The notes: generated from the letters alone by a model not told the origin. DNA of 64,000 nucleotides from Staphylospora marina (GCF_003856495.1 NZ_CP034118.1:2268182-2332181), one strand, 5' to 3'; shown: positions 17,715 through 26,259, counted from the stretch's first letter. Numbers and translations: made by a program.

Positions 17715-17992
17715 GTGGCGGGTGAGAAAAAAACCACTCCGACCGGAACGGCTTTCACCACACGTTTTTCTTGAGTTTTGGGGCGTTTTCACTATGCGCA
17801 ACTTTCAATCCTTTTGAAATTCACTTCAATAATATTATTTCTCTGAATGACTGACCGCGTCAAGAGGTGAAGTCTGACTTTTTGATTTCTTCGGGAAAGA
17901 GTGAAGACCCTTTCATCCTCCGACAAGACCGAAAGAATGTGATATTGTAAAATAACGATTGTTTGCATACACCACAAAGGAGAAGGAGAAAC

Positions 17993-18724
17993 ATGAAGAA
18001 AATCCTTATTCGCGTGATTCTCCCGCTGCTGGTGCTCGCCGGCCTGGCCAAAGGTCTCGACATCCTGATCAACGCCCGGGACTTCCAGTTTTTCGGCGGC
18101 ATCACGCACCGCATCGACACCGATGAAAAAGTGGTGGCTCTCACCTTTGATGACGGGCCGGCCGAAAACACCGACGCCATCCTGGACATCCTGAAAAAGC
18201 ATCAGGTGAAAGGAACCTTTTACCTGATCGGCTCCGACTTGGAAAAGAACATGGACAAAGGGAAAAAAATCGCCGCGGAAGGGCATGAAATCGGCAATCA
18301 CAGCTACTCCCACACCCGCATGGTCTTCAAAACCCCGTCGTTCATCCGGGAAGAGATCGAAAAAACGGACGAACTCATCCGACAAGCCGGCTATCAGGGA
18401 GAGATTCATTTCCGTCCGCCGTACGGAAAGAAGTTCGTGTTTCTTCCCCAATACCTGAGCGAAACCGGCCGCCGGACCATCACGTGGGACGTCGAACCCG
18501 AAACGTATGCAGAGATCGACGGAAATGCGGAAAAAATCACCGAACACGTTTTGGCCAACACCCGCCCCGGCTCGATCATCCTGCTGCATGTCATGTACGA
18601 AAACCGGAAAGCATCGCTGGAATCCGTCGATGCCATCATTCAGGGTCTCAAAGCCAAAGGATATCGCTTTGTGACCGTGTCGGAACTCCTGAAGCTCCAA
18701 CCTCATTCCCCGTCTCCATCGTGA
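17993..18724 (+). CDS. Polysaccharide deacetylase (NodB domain)
   Basis: A 243-residue secreted or membrane-anchored carbohydrate esterase family 4 protein. A signal anchor spans residues 5-20 (IRVILPLLVLAGLAKG). The NodB motifs are complete: motif 1 TFDDGP (catalytic Asp and metal Asp), motif 2 HSYSH (metal His pair), motif 3 RPPYG, and a C-terminal ILLHVM. It would deacetylate cell-wall or capsule N-acetyl sugars. Start ATG at 17993 after AAAGGAGAAGGAG; the upstream in-frame ATG at 17963 would put charged residues before the signal. Single gene. Confidence 0.92.
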   Translation: MKKILIRVILPLLVLAGLAKGLDILINARDFQFFGGITHRIDTDEKVVALTFDDGPAENTDAILDILKKHQVKGTFYLIGSDLEKNMDKGKKIAAEGHEIGNHSYSHTRMVFKTPSFIREEIEKTDELIRQAGYQGEIHFRPPYGKKFVFLPQYLSETGRRTITWDVEPETYAEIDGNAEKITEHVLANTRPGSIILLHVMYENRKASLESVDAIIQGLKAKGYRFVTVSELLKLQPHSPSPS

Positions 18725-18995
18725 CCTGAGACAAGGATTCCCCGTCCCTGCACGCCGCATCCCTGAAGGCACCGGAAATGCATGGAAGAGCGGCCTTCCA
18801 CGGAACGCCGGAAAGCGAAGAACTTTCAGGAAGCCGCCCCCGGTTCCGGACGCCTGATCAAAAGATCCCCCGATTTGCCGGAACTTCGCGGCATCGGACA
18901 GGTTTGGGTTTCCCGCTTTGGCAAAAAGCGGCTTACATGAAGCGGTTCCGTTTGACTCAAATTGAAAGTGAACTCCAAGAAAGGAGGCAACTTTC

Positions 18996-19376
18996 ATGTT
19001 CCACACGAACATCCAAGGAATCCGCGGCGAGATTGAGCAAATCCGCAGCGCTGCCCAACAGATGGCTCATCTGGAACAAATGAACGCTCAGAAGCTGCAA
19101 CAGATCACGCAACTCTGCCAGCAGATCGAACAGCGTCTGAACAGCGTGACGTTCCAGCAACAAGCCGCTCCGCAGGCAACCGCTTCGTACCAAGCTCAAT
19201 CTCCGGCTTTCGGAGCCCAAACCGGATTCACGGGCGTCAGTGGTTACACCGGAGTGACGGGGTCCGTGGCCGCCAAACCGTTCGGCCAACAGCAACAACA
19301 GCAAACCCCGCCGGTGACCGTTTCGTCCGTGATGAAAGGGTTCCCGAGCATCACGAGCGCGCCGGTCAACCACTGA
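18996..19376 (+). CDS. Small Gln-rich coiled-coil protein, unknown function
   Basis: A 126-residue protein without signal peptide. Residues 1-60 form an amphipathic helix/coiled coil rich in Gln (MAHLEQMNAQKLQQITQLCQ); the rest is a low-complexity Gln/Ala/Gly/Thr region with a GFTGVSGYTGVTG repeat and a QQQQQQ run. The ribosome site AAGGAGG is 8 bases before the ATG and a strong terminator follows, so expression is credible. The composition recalls spore-coat or surface-layer assembly proteins, but that is only a guess. No clear relative recognised. The 271 bp before it hold no other gene I can support. Confidence 0.7.
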   Translation: MFHTNIQGIRGEIEQIRSAAQQMAHLEQMNAQKLQQITQLCQQIEQRLNSVTFQQQAAPQATASYQAQSPAFGAQTGFTGVSGYTGVTGSVAAKPFGQQQQQQTPPVTVSSVMKGFPSITSAPVNH

Positions 19377-19387
19377 AGACGCGGCGC

Positions 19388-19418
19388 AAAAGACCCGTGG
19401 CCTGTCCACGGGTCTTTT
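19388..19418. terminator. Bidirectional terminator
   Basis: AAAAGACCCGTGG (19388-19400) pairs perfectly with CCACGGGTCTTTT (19406-19418). Confidence 0.9.
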
Positions 19419-19553
19419 ACTTGCAAGAAAAACCTTCAAGTTCCGATGCCAAAGTCCCCCAAACAGCGCATCAAGGGGTTCGCCGGCTTGTTCTTTTCGT
19501 TTGCATCCGTGTTGTATACTGAAAAAACTCCCCCTGGAAGGAGAGGATTTCCC

Positions 19554-20234
19554 ATGGACACTGACCGACTGAAACGCGCAAAGCCCGGTGAAGTCATCAC
19601 ATTCGGCACGTATCCGCACACGGCGGACGGCACGGACCACACCCCGATCCGCTGGCGGGTGATCGAGAAATCGGATCGTGAAGGAATTGTTATTCTTCTG
19701 AGCGAACGGCTGTTGGACTGCCGGAGATATCACGGAGAATCCGCGGAGATCAAGTGGCGGGATTGCGTGGACATGACGTGGCAAGATTGTGACCTGCGCA
19801 AGTGGTTGAACCAGGCATTCTTCCATCGGGCATTCCGTGACGCCGAAAAAGAGCTCATCCTGCCGACCCGTTGCACGGACAACGGAGAAGATACCCCGGA
19901 TACGGTGGACAAGGTCTTTCTGCCGAGCATCCCCGAGATCGAAAAATGGTCCGAGATTCACGGCAAGGAACTGCGCCGGGCGGTCGGAACGGAGTATGCC
20001 AAAGTGAAAAAGCCGGACGGCTGCGATCTGTACGTTTACGACAAATCAAACCCGTTCAACTATCTCAACATCGACGGAGAGAAACACGGCTGCTCCTGGT
20101 GGTGGCTGCGAACCCGGGGAAACAAGCCGTCCCGCGCCTGCTTTGTCGGCACCGGCGGCAGAATCCGTACATACGCCAACAACAGCGTCTCCCGTTACGG
20201 CATCCGTCCCGTGATCCGGATCAGGATCCCGTAA
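19554..20234 (+). CDS. DUF6273 domain protein
   Basis: A 226-residue soluble protein. ITFGTYPHTADGTDHTPIRWRVIEKSDREGIVILLSERLLDCRRY, then CDLRKWLNQAFFHRAF and the C-terminal WWWLRTRGN...VSRYGIRPVIRI form the DUF6273 pattern, a C-type-lectin/formylglycine-enzyme-like fold. The family role is unknown. The ATG is preceded by GGAAGGAGAGG. Its stop codon directly abuts the stop of the convergent radical SAM gene, leaving no room for a terminator between them. Confidence 0.75.
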   Translation: MDTDRLKRAKPGEVITFGTYPHTADGTDHTPIRWRVIEKSDREGIVILLSERLLDCRRYHGESAEIKWRDCVDMTWQDCDLRKWLNQAFFHRAFRDAEKELILPTRCTDNGEDTPDTVDKVFLPSIPEIEKWSEIHGKELRRAVGTEYAKVKKPDGCDLYVYDKSNPFNYLNIDGEKHGCSWWWLRTRGNKPSRACFVGTGGRIRTYANNSVSRYGIRPVIRIRIP

Positions 20235-21068
20235 TCATGCCCTCCCGGCCGGAGGCAAAAATCCGTCCCGGCTCACGAGCAACTTCCCGGCCGGAAACAC
20301 CTTCCGGAACTCTTCCAGCGTCCGTTTCAGGACGTCCGGCCCGTACCAGCGCTCCAGTCCCAGCCGTTCATGGATCTCCCGAATGCGCAATCGCTCCGTC
20401 CTCCGGCCGCCGCTGCCGTCCCCCAGGAAAAAATCATCCAGGCACACCCGATCAACGAGGCCGTGCAATTTGGCGGGAAACTCCCGCGAAAACGGCAAAA
20501 CCGGAGATACCGCCGCCTGGACGAAGAGCCCGGCCTCCTTCAACCGGCCGAGCGCCCGTATTCTGGCCGGAACCGGCGGGGAGGCCGGCGCGAACGCGCG
20601 GCGAACCTCCTCCAGATCCGTTTCCACCGTGACGCTCACCAGCAATCGATCCTTCAGTTTCAACAATATATCCACATCCCGCGTCACCAGCGGGCTGCGC
20701 GTCTGCAGAAACAAAAAATCCGGCGGCTGTTCGCTCAGCACCTCCAGCAGCGACCGGGTCAGCCCGGCGCGCGCCTCCTCCGGCTGATACGGATCCGTCG
20801 CCGAGGACAGAAAGATCTTCACCGAACCTTTCTTCCGCGCCCGTGTCAAATCCCGCCGGAGCACCTCCGCCGCCCCGTCCTTCACCTCCACCCACGTTCC
20901 CCATTCTTCCCCGCGAAACAGCGCCACCGGCATTTGCCTGACATAACAGTACGAGCAGCCGAACGAGCATCCCGCATACGGATTGAGCGTATGCGTGTAG
21001 CCGGTGAGAAATCCGGTCGCCGGGGTGAGAACCGTCTTGGGCGTTTTGCGGGTGACGCGTGGAGGCAT
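20235..21068 (-). CDS. SPL-family radical SAM protein (spore photoproduct lyase-like)
   Basis: A 277-residue radical SAM protein. The 4Fe-4S motif CSFGCSYC is at residues 34-41, preceded by LNPYAGC, which is the typical start of the SPL-like family rather than true SplB (about 340 residues, with a further conserved Cys). LSSATDPYQPEEA is the conserved barrel segment. The substrate is not known for this subgroup. Its final codon touches the final codon of the convergent DUF6273 gene. Confidence 0.85.
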   Translation of the reverse strand: MPPRVTRKTPKTVLTPATGFLTGYTHTLNPYAGCSFGCSYCYVRQMPVALFRGEEWGTWVEVKDGAAEVLRRDLTRARKKGSVKIFLSSATDPYQPEEARAGLTRSLLEVLSEQPPDFLFLQTRSPLVTRDVDILLKLKDRLLVSVTVETDLEEVRRAFAPASPPVPARIRALGRLKEAGLFVQAAVSPVLPFSREFPAKLHGLVDRVCLDDFFLGDGSGGRRTERLRIREIHERLGLERWYGPDVLKRTLEEFRKVFPAGKLLVSRDGFLPPAGRA

Positions 21069-21170
21069 GGATCGTCAACTCCTCGAATGAATGTTCTGCT
21101 GACCCCATGATAACCCATCCACAAAAAGCACTCCATGCAACATGACAACCGTTTCCCATAAATACAAAAC

Positions 21171-21210
21171 GTCCGCAAACCAACTTCATGAAATCAAGCG
21201 GTTTGCGGAC
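21171..21210 (-). terminator. Hairpin terminator after the SPFH gene
   Basis: GTCCGCAAACC (21171-21181) and GGTTTGCGGAC (21200-21210) form an 11-bp stem; on the minus strand it is followed by GTTTTG. Confidence 0.65.
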
Positions 21211-21250
21211 TTCTGACACGGCGCGGGAGCATCCCCCCGACGCATCTTCG

Positions 21251-22123
21251 TCACTTCGCGGCCGGCATCTGGATCAGCGGGCTTCCGCTTCCTTGCACGG
21301 TGGGCATTTTGCCGTCCCATTTTTTGATCCACTCAAGTTGTACGATGGACGGAGTGAGCGATTGCTGCAGGATGCGGTTGGCTTCGGCCTGTCCTTGAGC
21401 CTGAATGATGGAGACCTGCTTTTTGCCCTCCGCTTCGATCTTGTTGTTGATCGCTTCCTGTCTCTTGTTGGCTTCTTCCCGTTTCAGGTACTCCTGGCGG
21501 TTCTGGGCATCCGCGATGGACTGGATGGTTTTCAGCGTATTGGCATCGATCCGGACATCCGCCAGAGAAATGGTCTCCAGAATGATCCCGTCTTTGGCGA
21601 GGATCTCCGACAGCTTCTTCTGAATTTCATTGGTCACTTCCTGACGATGCTCGGTATACACCCCGAGCACGCTGTAACGGGTCGTGACGGACTGCATGAC
21701 GGTCTTGAGCTGCACCTTGATGTATCCCGACTCGATCTCGGGCGCTTCCCGCCGGCGGAACTTGGTGAAGATGTGCGGCAGCTTTTCCGGTTCCATGTGA
21801 TACGAATACACCACGTCCACGTTGACCGATTTTCCGTCCGAAGTGTTGACGTCCATCGACTGGTCCGATCCCTCTCCGCTGTTTTTGGTCAGGTAGACCG
21901 TCTCGGTGGAGACCGGGTACTGGGTCACGTTTTCCCACGGCCAGACGAACCGGAGCCCCTGGTCCAGCACCTCGTCTTTCAATCCGCCGTTGAGACTGAA
22001 CACAACCCCTTTGTATCCGGGCTCAATGATGGCCGTGCAGTTCACGACAACCACAACCAGCAAAATCAATCCGATCACTGTACCCACGATTCTGCCTTTG
22101 TTCCAGGACTTTTGTTCATTCAT
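21251..22123 (-). CDS. SPFH/prohibitin-like (HflC-type) membrane protein
   Basis: A 290-residue protein with one N-terminal membrane anchor (VGTVIGLILLVVVVVNC, residues 12-28) followed by the SPFH/Band 7 domain (IIEPGYKGVVFSLNGGLKDEVLDQGL) and a long coiled coil with AQNRQEYLKREEANKRQEAINNKIEAEGKKQ. Such proteins form membrane scaffolds and often control FtsH or flotillin-like domains. The start at 22123 is chosen because GGGGGA is 6 bases upstream; ATGs at 22129 and 22141 are alternatives. Single gene. Confidence 0.87.
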   Translation of the reverse strand: MNEQKSWNKGRIVGTVIGLILLVVVVVNCTAIIEPGYKGVVFSLNGGLKDEVLDQGLRFVWPWENVTQYPVSTETVYLTKNSGEGSDQSMDVNTSDGKSVNVDVVYSYHMEPEKLPHIFTKFRRREAPEIESGYIKVQLKTVMQSVTTRYSVLGVYTEHRQEVTNEIQKKLSEILAKDGIILETISLADVRIDANTLKTIQSIADAQNRQEYLKREEANKRQEAINNKIEAEGKKQVSIIQAQGQAEANRILQQSLTPSIVQLEWIKKWDGKMPTVQGSGSPLIQMPAAK

Positions 22124-22324
22124 TCGCATTCCCCCATTCAAACAGATCGGGCCTGACGCCCCAAAAACCGAGTGTCGGACAATCGATGAACCATTCCAAC
22201 CTCGCTCTCATGAACACATCCATGATATTCCACCAAAAACCTGATATGAATCATACAATTATGCGAACAAAGAAACCGTTGGTGTTCATGACAAGAAATT
22301 CTGTTCCTGTTTCCAAAAGAAAAA

Positions 22325-22349
22325 GCCGAGGAGCCCATGCATCCTCGGC
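22325..22349. terminator. Terminator hairpin at the leader-distal end of array A
   Basis: GCCGAGGA (22325-22332) and TCCTCGGC (22342-22349). On the minus strand it is followed by TTTTTCTTTT, so it would end a leftward transcript from array A; on the plus strand GATTTTT follows. Confidence 0.75.
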
Positions 22350-22376
22350 CGATTTTTCGATTTCACGGAGATGTTC

Positions 22377-22606
22377 TTGATGATTCCATCGTGGATGCAA
22401 TTCAAACGAGACCACCTCAGTGGTTCCTCAAAATCATAGAATGCTTTCAAATCCACCATTCAACTCAAACCGTAAAAAGTGTGAATTCCGATGAGCTGGA
22501 TCCAGAACTTTCAACTCCACCACGAATTTAACTCAACCGCCGGCAAAGCTTCGCCTCAAAACCTTCATGAACCACCTTTCAATTCCACCATGGATGCAAC
22601 TCAACC
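22377..22606 (-). CRISPR. CRISPR array A: four repeats, decaying
   Basis: Repeat-like units lie at 22377-22407, 22444-22470 (a 4-base deletion), 22508-22538 and 22576-22606, giving spacers of 36, 37 and 37 bases. On the minus strand the consensus begins GTTTGAGTTG and ends GGAATTGAAAG. The unit next to the leader (22576) is nearly consensus; the others carry several substitutions each, and the outermost is the worst. Spacer length is the same as in array C, so this is a real, eroded array. The 3' end ATTGAAAG is the type III/I crRNA tag. Confidence 0.8.
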
Positions 22607-22709
22607 CCCATTGTGAACACCGGAAAAATCAAGGCTTTTTTATTATATCAAACCTCCAAAAAGTCTGTGAACCGGGAGTCCTGCAAAAACCCCGGGAGGT
22701 TCACAGACT
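22607..22709 (-). promoter_or_regulatory. Leader of array A with promoter and hairpin H1
   Basis: Read leftward: hairpin AGTCTGTGAACC / GGTTCACAGACT (22662-22709), whose 3' arm contains TTCACA (plus strand TGTGAA at 22666-22671), exactly 18 bp, then TATAAT (22642-22647), about 35 bp of leader, then the first repeat. The same layout occurs in arrays B and C. A TTTTT after the stem means the hairpin could also terminate transcripts coming from upstream. Confidence 0.75.
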
Positions 22710-22734
22710 TCGTTTCAATATTCAGAAAATACGA

Positions 22735-22752
22735 GGGGATGGCTTCCGGCAA
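22735..22752. repeat. Partial third copy of the 270-bp unit
   Basis: GGGGATGGCTTCCGGC here matches the right stem of the large hairpin in the duplicated units at 23769 and 25179; it follows hairpin H1 as in those units. The rest of the 230-bp gap to the next gene contains no gene I can support. Confidence 0.6.
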
Positions 22753-22940
22753 CTCTCCAACACAATAAAAAAGGCCGAAAACACATAGATCGAACTCAAA
22801 TCCCATTGTGCGACGCCAAGCTTCTTCGGCCTGATTGCCAAGACTCCAAACGGTCCATCGCACAATTTTCTTTTGCCGGCGCATCCGCCCTTTCTCCCTA
22901 CTCTATAAAAACATATCTATAAATCGGGAGGTGAACGGGT

Positions 22941-23609
22941 ATGATCGGCGGCATCTTGAACAGTATGATCGGTCTGGTTGGAGGGATTCTCTCCACGATC
23001 TTCGGTCCCATTGTACTGCCACCGCCTCCGGCGCTTCGGCCCATTGCGCGGGACGATTTCTACACCACCAATGAAGGAACCCCTCTCTCAGTCTCTGCTC
23101 CCGGTGTGCTGGAAAACGATTTTGACTTCAGGGGCCTTCCCCTTACGGCCATTTTGATCGGTAATCCGTCCAACGGCACTCTGACATTCAACTCGGACGG
23201 GTCCTTTGTCTACACACCGAATCCCGGGTTCACAGGAACGGATGCCTTCACGTATCAAGCCAGCAACGGGGTTAACAGGTCCCTGGTGGCTTCGGTCACC
23301 ATCACCGTAAAGCCCACGAACCAACCGCCCGTGGCCAACGATGATTCTTACACAACCACCGTGAATACTCCCCTCACGGTTCCTGCTTCCGGCGTACTGG
23401 AAAACGACACCGATCCGAATGGCGACCCGCTTACGGCTCTGTTGGTCACCGGTCCCACAAACGGAACGCTGGTACTGAATCCAGACGGCTCCTTCATCTA
23501 CACGCCAAATGACGGGTTTGAAGGCACGGACAGTTTTACCTATCAGGCCAGCGATGGAAGTGCCCTGTCCAACGTCGCCACCGTCACCATTGATGTGGTC
23601 GCTCCTTGA
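22941..23609 (+). CDS. Protein with two tandem cadherin-like/Big repeats
   Basis: A 222-residue protein. Residues 1-26 are hydrophobic and Gly/Ile-rich (MIGGILNSMIGLVGGILSTI) without a basic N-region, unlike a normal signal peptide. A PPPP linker is followed by two repeats of about 90 residues (ARDDFYTTNEGTPLSVSAPGV and ANDDSYTTTVNTPLTVPASGV to the end), each with VLENDxD, LNPDGSFIYTPN and GTDSFTYQASDG, typical of tandem-95/Big_9 adhesin modules. GGGAGGTG is 8 bases before the ATG. Likely a surface or exosporium protein; it lies between CRISPR fragments but nothing links it to them. Confidence 0.75.
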   Translation: MIGGILNSMIGLVGGILSTIFGPIVLPPPPALRPIARDDFYTTNEGTPLSVSAPGVLENDFDFRGLPLTAILIGNPSNGTLTFNSDGSFVYTPNPGFTGTDAFTYQASNGVNRSLVASVTITVKPTNQPPVANDDSYTTTVNTPLTVPASGVLENDTDPNGDPLTALLVTGPTNGTLVLNPDGSFIYTPNDGFEGTDSFTYQASDGSALSNVATVTIDVVAP

Positions 23610-23632
23610 TGAACAGATATTGAGAAACAACG

Positions 23633-23668
23633 GCTCCCCCCTATCAGCAAAACCATAGGGGGCTTTTT
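23633..23668 (+). terminator. Intrinsic terminator after the Big-repeat gene
   Basis: GCTCCCCCCTAT (23633-23644) and ATAGGGGGC (23655-23663), then TTTTT. Confidence 0.88.
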
Positions 23669-23705
23669 GATGGAAAGAGCATGCGACCGCGGGGCGGGAA
23701 TGAGC

Positions 23706-23735
23706 CATCACTTCCACCATGGATCCAACTTAAAC
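23706..23735 (-). CRISPR. Solitary CRISPR repeat remnant
   Basis: On the plus strand ACTTCCACCATGGATCCAAC followed by TTAAAC matches the array C repeat except for its first bases and one T for C. It has no neighbouring unit at 36-38 bases. A degenerate leader hairpin (23769-23807) lies on its leader side. Confidence 0.65.
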
Positions 23736-23768
23736 GATCCCGTGCCGCTCCCTCACATACTTATCGAT

Positions 23769-24039
23769 CGTCTGAGTCCCGTAAATCTCCCGGGAGATTC
23801 TCAGACGTCGATTCAAGACTCGGAAAAAGATGTTTCTTGGTCACAACTCTGTGAAGCCAGACGGCATGTCTTATCCCAATAATAAAGCCGGAGCCATCCC
23901 CTGTGAGTGCCTTTGCCATTGCAACGAAACGAACAGGGGATGGCTTCCGGCGGATTCCCTCACACAATTTCACCACGGATAACCCCGAAAAAGTCTGGGG
24001 GCCGGGAGTCTTGCAAATCCCTCGGGAGGTTCACAGACT
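23769..24039. repeat. Duplicated 270-bp unit, copy 1
   Basis: Order: leader-type hairpin H2 (CGTCTGAG 23769 / CTCAGACG 23807), tail with CTCGGAAAAAGATG, an 18-bp-stem hairpin (GCCGGAGCCATCCCCTGT 23887-23904 / 23933-23951), a repeat remnant CAATTTCACCACGGAT, and hairpin H3 (23992-24039). From about 23816 to 24000 it is nearly identical to copy 2 at 25179-25453. No protein product is convincing in it. Confidence 0.8.
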
Positions 24040-24104
24040 TCGATTCATTCCCCCCATTCGACATCCGTTTCAACTCCCGGCACCCGATTTCAAACAAAGG
24101 CTCA

Positions 24105-24923
24105 TCACTCTTCGTCCAAGTCCTCCAACGTAAAAGCACGGGACGTAAACATATCGATGACTTTTTCTTCTCCCGAATACCCCTTGGCCTCGATGGAAAA
24201 GGTCCCGCTGTCATTTTTGGACAGTTCGAGGACCACCTTGGCTTGGGTCAGCGGAAATTCCAACCGAACCGACACTTTCCGAATCTCTTCCCGGCGCAAA
24301 TCAAATTTCGCGGGCGAATCCGGATGGCGTCTTTGCCGAAGCTCATTGACGACCTCCAACGTCTTGTTGTCGAACAATTTGACGAAGAAGCTTCGGTCCA
24401 GCACCAACTGATGAGATTGGCCCATCATCAAGATTTTGGTCTCCACAAGTTGAGGAACCAACTCATACCGCAGGAAACGATAACGATTGAAATAATTCCC
24501 GTCGAAATGATCATGCTCCGTGAAATAATCGACGACAATCTGATTCTCAATGACAAACACGGGAACATTCTTGATGTTCACGATCTCGATCAGGAGACCG
24601 TCGAAAAAGCGTCGCTTGATATTTTCGTTAATGAGGCGTTTGAGAACGATTCGGACCTCCGGTTCCTGCGCCTTCCGCATCTCATCCAGTTGCTTCTGGG
24701 TCGCTTCCATCGTCGCCGAGATCTGCTCCCGCGTCAGCTCTTCCTGCTTCTTCAGCTGATCCCTGGTCAGTTCCTCTTGCTTTTGAATCTGCTTGACCGC
24801 CACCATCACCGCGATGACGGCCACCACCACCGTCAACAGCCCCACAATCACTTCTCCGGTGAACATCTCCCACAAACTGCATTGACCCATCCACACCGAA
24901 AACACCGAACAATCTTGCCCCAT
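24105..24923 (-). CDS. Membrane-anchored coiled-coil protein, unknown function
   Basis: A 272-residue protein. A membrane helix (MFTGEVIVGLLTVVVAVIAVMVAVK) lies near residues 19-43, then a coiled coil with a KQEELTRDQLK / KQEELTREQI duplication, then a roughly 180-residue cytoplasmic or external domain (EVRIVLKRLINENIKRRFFDGLLIEIVNIKNVPVFV) I do not recognise. The start at 24923 is chosen because GGGGGAGGAGAGA precedes it; the reading frame extends further upstream without a ribosome site. It sits between the two copies of the 270-bp unit and may have moved or been duplicated with them. Confidence 0.7.
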   Translation of the reverse strand: MGQDCSVFSVWMGQCSLWEMFTGEVIVGLLTVVVAVIAVMVAVKQIQKQEELTRDQLKKQEELTREQISATMEATQKQLDEMRKAQEPEVRIVLKRLINENIKRRFFDGLLIEIVNIKNVPVFVIENQIVVDYFTEHDHFDGNYFNRYRFLRYELVPQLVETKILMMGQSHQLVLDRSFFVKLFDNKTLEVVNELRQRRHPDSPAKFDLRREEIRKVSVRLEFPLTQAKVVLELSKNDSGTFSIEAKGYSGEEKVIDMFTSRAFTLEDLDEE

Positions 24924-25026
24924 TCTCTCTCCTCCCCCGCTTTGGTTTGACAGTGTATATCCCATCCATCCGCAGTTCTCTTCTTTTTTGTTCGTTGTCA
25001 TCCCGCGAATTTTCACAGGTCCTTTC

Positions 25027-25123
25027 CTGAGCCTTCCACCATGAAAGCAACTCCAACGACACCGACGAAATCGACACTGAAAGCATCGGAGACATTCAAT
25101 TCCACCATGGGTGCAATTGCAAC
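25027..25123 (-). CRISPR. CRISPR array B: two degenerate repeats
   Basis: Repeat-like units at 25027-25057 (TTCCACCATGAAAGCAACTC core) and 25093-25123 (TCAATTCCACCATGGGTGCA core) are separated by 35 bases. Orientation and spacing match the other arrays. Confidence 0.65.
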
Positions 25124-25225
25124 CCCATTGTGAACAACAGACAAATCAAGATTTCTCCATTATATCAAACCCCGAAAAATTCTGTGAACCGAAGTCCTGC
25201 AAAAACCCCGGGAGGTTCACAGACT
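25124..25225 (-). promoter_or_regulatory. Leader of array B with promoter and hairpin H4
   Basis: TTCACA (plus TGTGAA at 25183-25188), 18 bp, TATAAT (25159-25164), then GTTCACAATGGGG before the first repeat, the same as in array A. Hairpin H4 spans 25179-25225; its outermost two pairs are lost. Confidence 0.7.
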
Positions 25226-25453
25226 TCGATTCACAACTCGGAAAAAGATGCCTCTCGGTCACAACTCTGTGAAGCCAGACGGCATGTCTTATCCCAATAA
25301 TAAAGCCGGAGCCATCCCCTGTGAGTGCCTTTGCCATTGCAACGAAACGAACAGGGGATGGCTTCCGGCGGATCCCCTCACACAATTTCACCACGGATAA
25401 CCCCGAACAAGTCTGTGGGCCGGGAGCCCTGCATAAACCCCGGTTTACAGACT
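25179..25453. repeat. Duplicated 270-bp unit, copy 2
   Basis: Same order as copy 1: hairpin H4 (25179-25225), tail CTCGGAAAAAGATG, 18-bp-stem hairpin (25305-25322 / 25351-25369), repeat remnant CAATTTCACCACGGAT (about 25383), hairpin H5 (25410-25453). The two copies are direct repeats about 1.4 kb apart. The rest of the gap to the GNAT gene holds no gene. Confidence 0.8.
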
Positions 25454-25480
25454 TCGACTCAAAATCCGGAAATGGCCCCT

Positions 25481-26257
25481 TCACTTCATGGATGGTGACT
25501 GACACCCGTATGAGTACGCCAAGCACACAAACCCGTGCTTCTCCAAAATGGGACGGCTCATCGGGGAGGCATCCACCATGAGGAATGGATGCCCTTTCTC
25601 ATACGCTTTCCTGGCGCGGATGGCCAGCAAATCGGAATAACCCCCTTTTCCCCGGAATTCCGGCAAAGTGGCCCCTCCCCACAGACTGGCGAAGGAAGAG
25701 TTCTGCTCCAGGTACATCCAGGCTGCACTCACCAACCGGTCTTCTTCAAAAACGCCATACAGATACAGCGAATCGGGATGTTCCCGCTTGTCCCGCCAAA
25801 GCCTCTCTCCAAGCCCGGCGTGCGATTCCCCCCAAACGGCATCTTCCAAGGCCACGATGTCCCGGATGCCTTGTTCGTCGGTGATCTCCCGGACACGGGA
25901 AGACAGTTCACGAGTCAGGAGCGGATGCCGCTCATCCAGCTTGATGATCATGAGGGCTTCCGGCTCTCCCACCGTAAAGCCTTCCCGCCTGAGGAGTTCT
26001 TTCAAATGAGGCGGCCGGTCGTAGCTGTATACTTTCCATTCAAAATCCTGCTTGAGACTCCGGAAATAATCCAATTCGTTGCGGATGACCTCTCCGGCAT
26101 TCTCTTCGTTCAGATCCGACGCGATGATAAACGCCAAATCTCCGTACCGGGAAATGAGACGTACCACATGCTCCGTCTCTTCCCGGACGAATCCTTCCAT
26201 CCGTGCTTCCTGTCTGAGTTCCTTGTGAAATTGCAACAGCCACGGGTGTTTGTCCAT
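25481..26257 (-). CDS. GNAT-family N-acetyltransferase
   Basis: A 258-residue protein. The C-terminal half is a GNAT domain: EDRLVSAAWMYLEQNSSFASLWGGATLPEFRGKGGYSDLLAIRARKAYEKGHPFLMVDASPMSRPILEKHGFV, with the acetyl-CoA loop reading RGKGGYSDLL. The N-terminal half is an older, partly degenerate GNAT-like or unrelated domain. The substrate is unknown. The start ATG at 26257 follows GGGAG; its gene is 2 bases from the DUF817 gene, so it is the last gene of a four-gene operon. Confidence 0.85.
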   Translation of the reverse strand: MDKHPWLLQFHKELRQEARMEGFVREETEHVVRLISRYGDLAFIIASDLNEENAGEVIRNELDYFRSLKQDFEWKVYSYDRPPHLKELLRREGFTVGEPEALMIIKLDERHPLLTRELSSRVREITDEQGIRDIVALEDAVWGESHAGLGERLWRDKREHPDSLYLYGVFEEDRLVSAAWMYLEQNSSFASLWGGATLPEFRGKGGYSDLLAIRARKAYEKGHPFLMVDASPMSRPILEKHGFVCLAYSYGCQSPSMK

Positions 26258-26259
26258 CT

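Noticed and set aside
15143-17725. Rightward 860-residue frame opposite fadN and the fadA start
   Set aside because: Antisense shadow of fadN; compositionally abnormal (many His, Arg, Phe).
22625-22720. CRP-like site TGTGA...TCACA in the leader hairpin
   Set aside because: The spacing between half-sites (24 bases or more) is far longer than a CRP site; the hairpin reading explains it better.
23761-23976. Leftward frame whose product is almost identical in both 270-bp units
   Set aside because: The identity is explained by DNA duplication; the frame runs through two hairpins, lacks a ribosome site, and nucleotide changes do not favour synonymous sites visibly.
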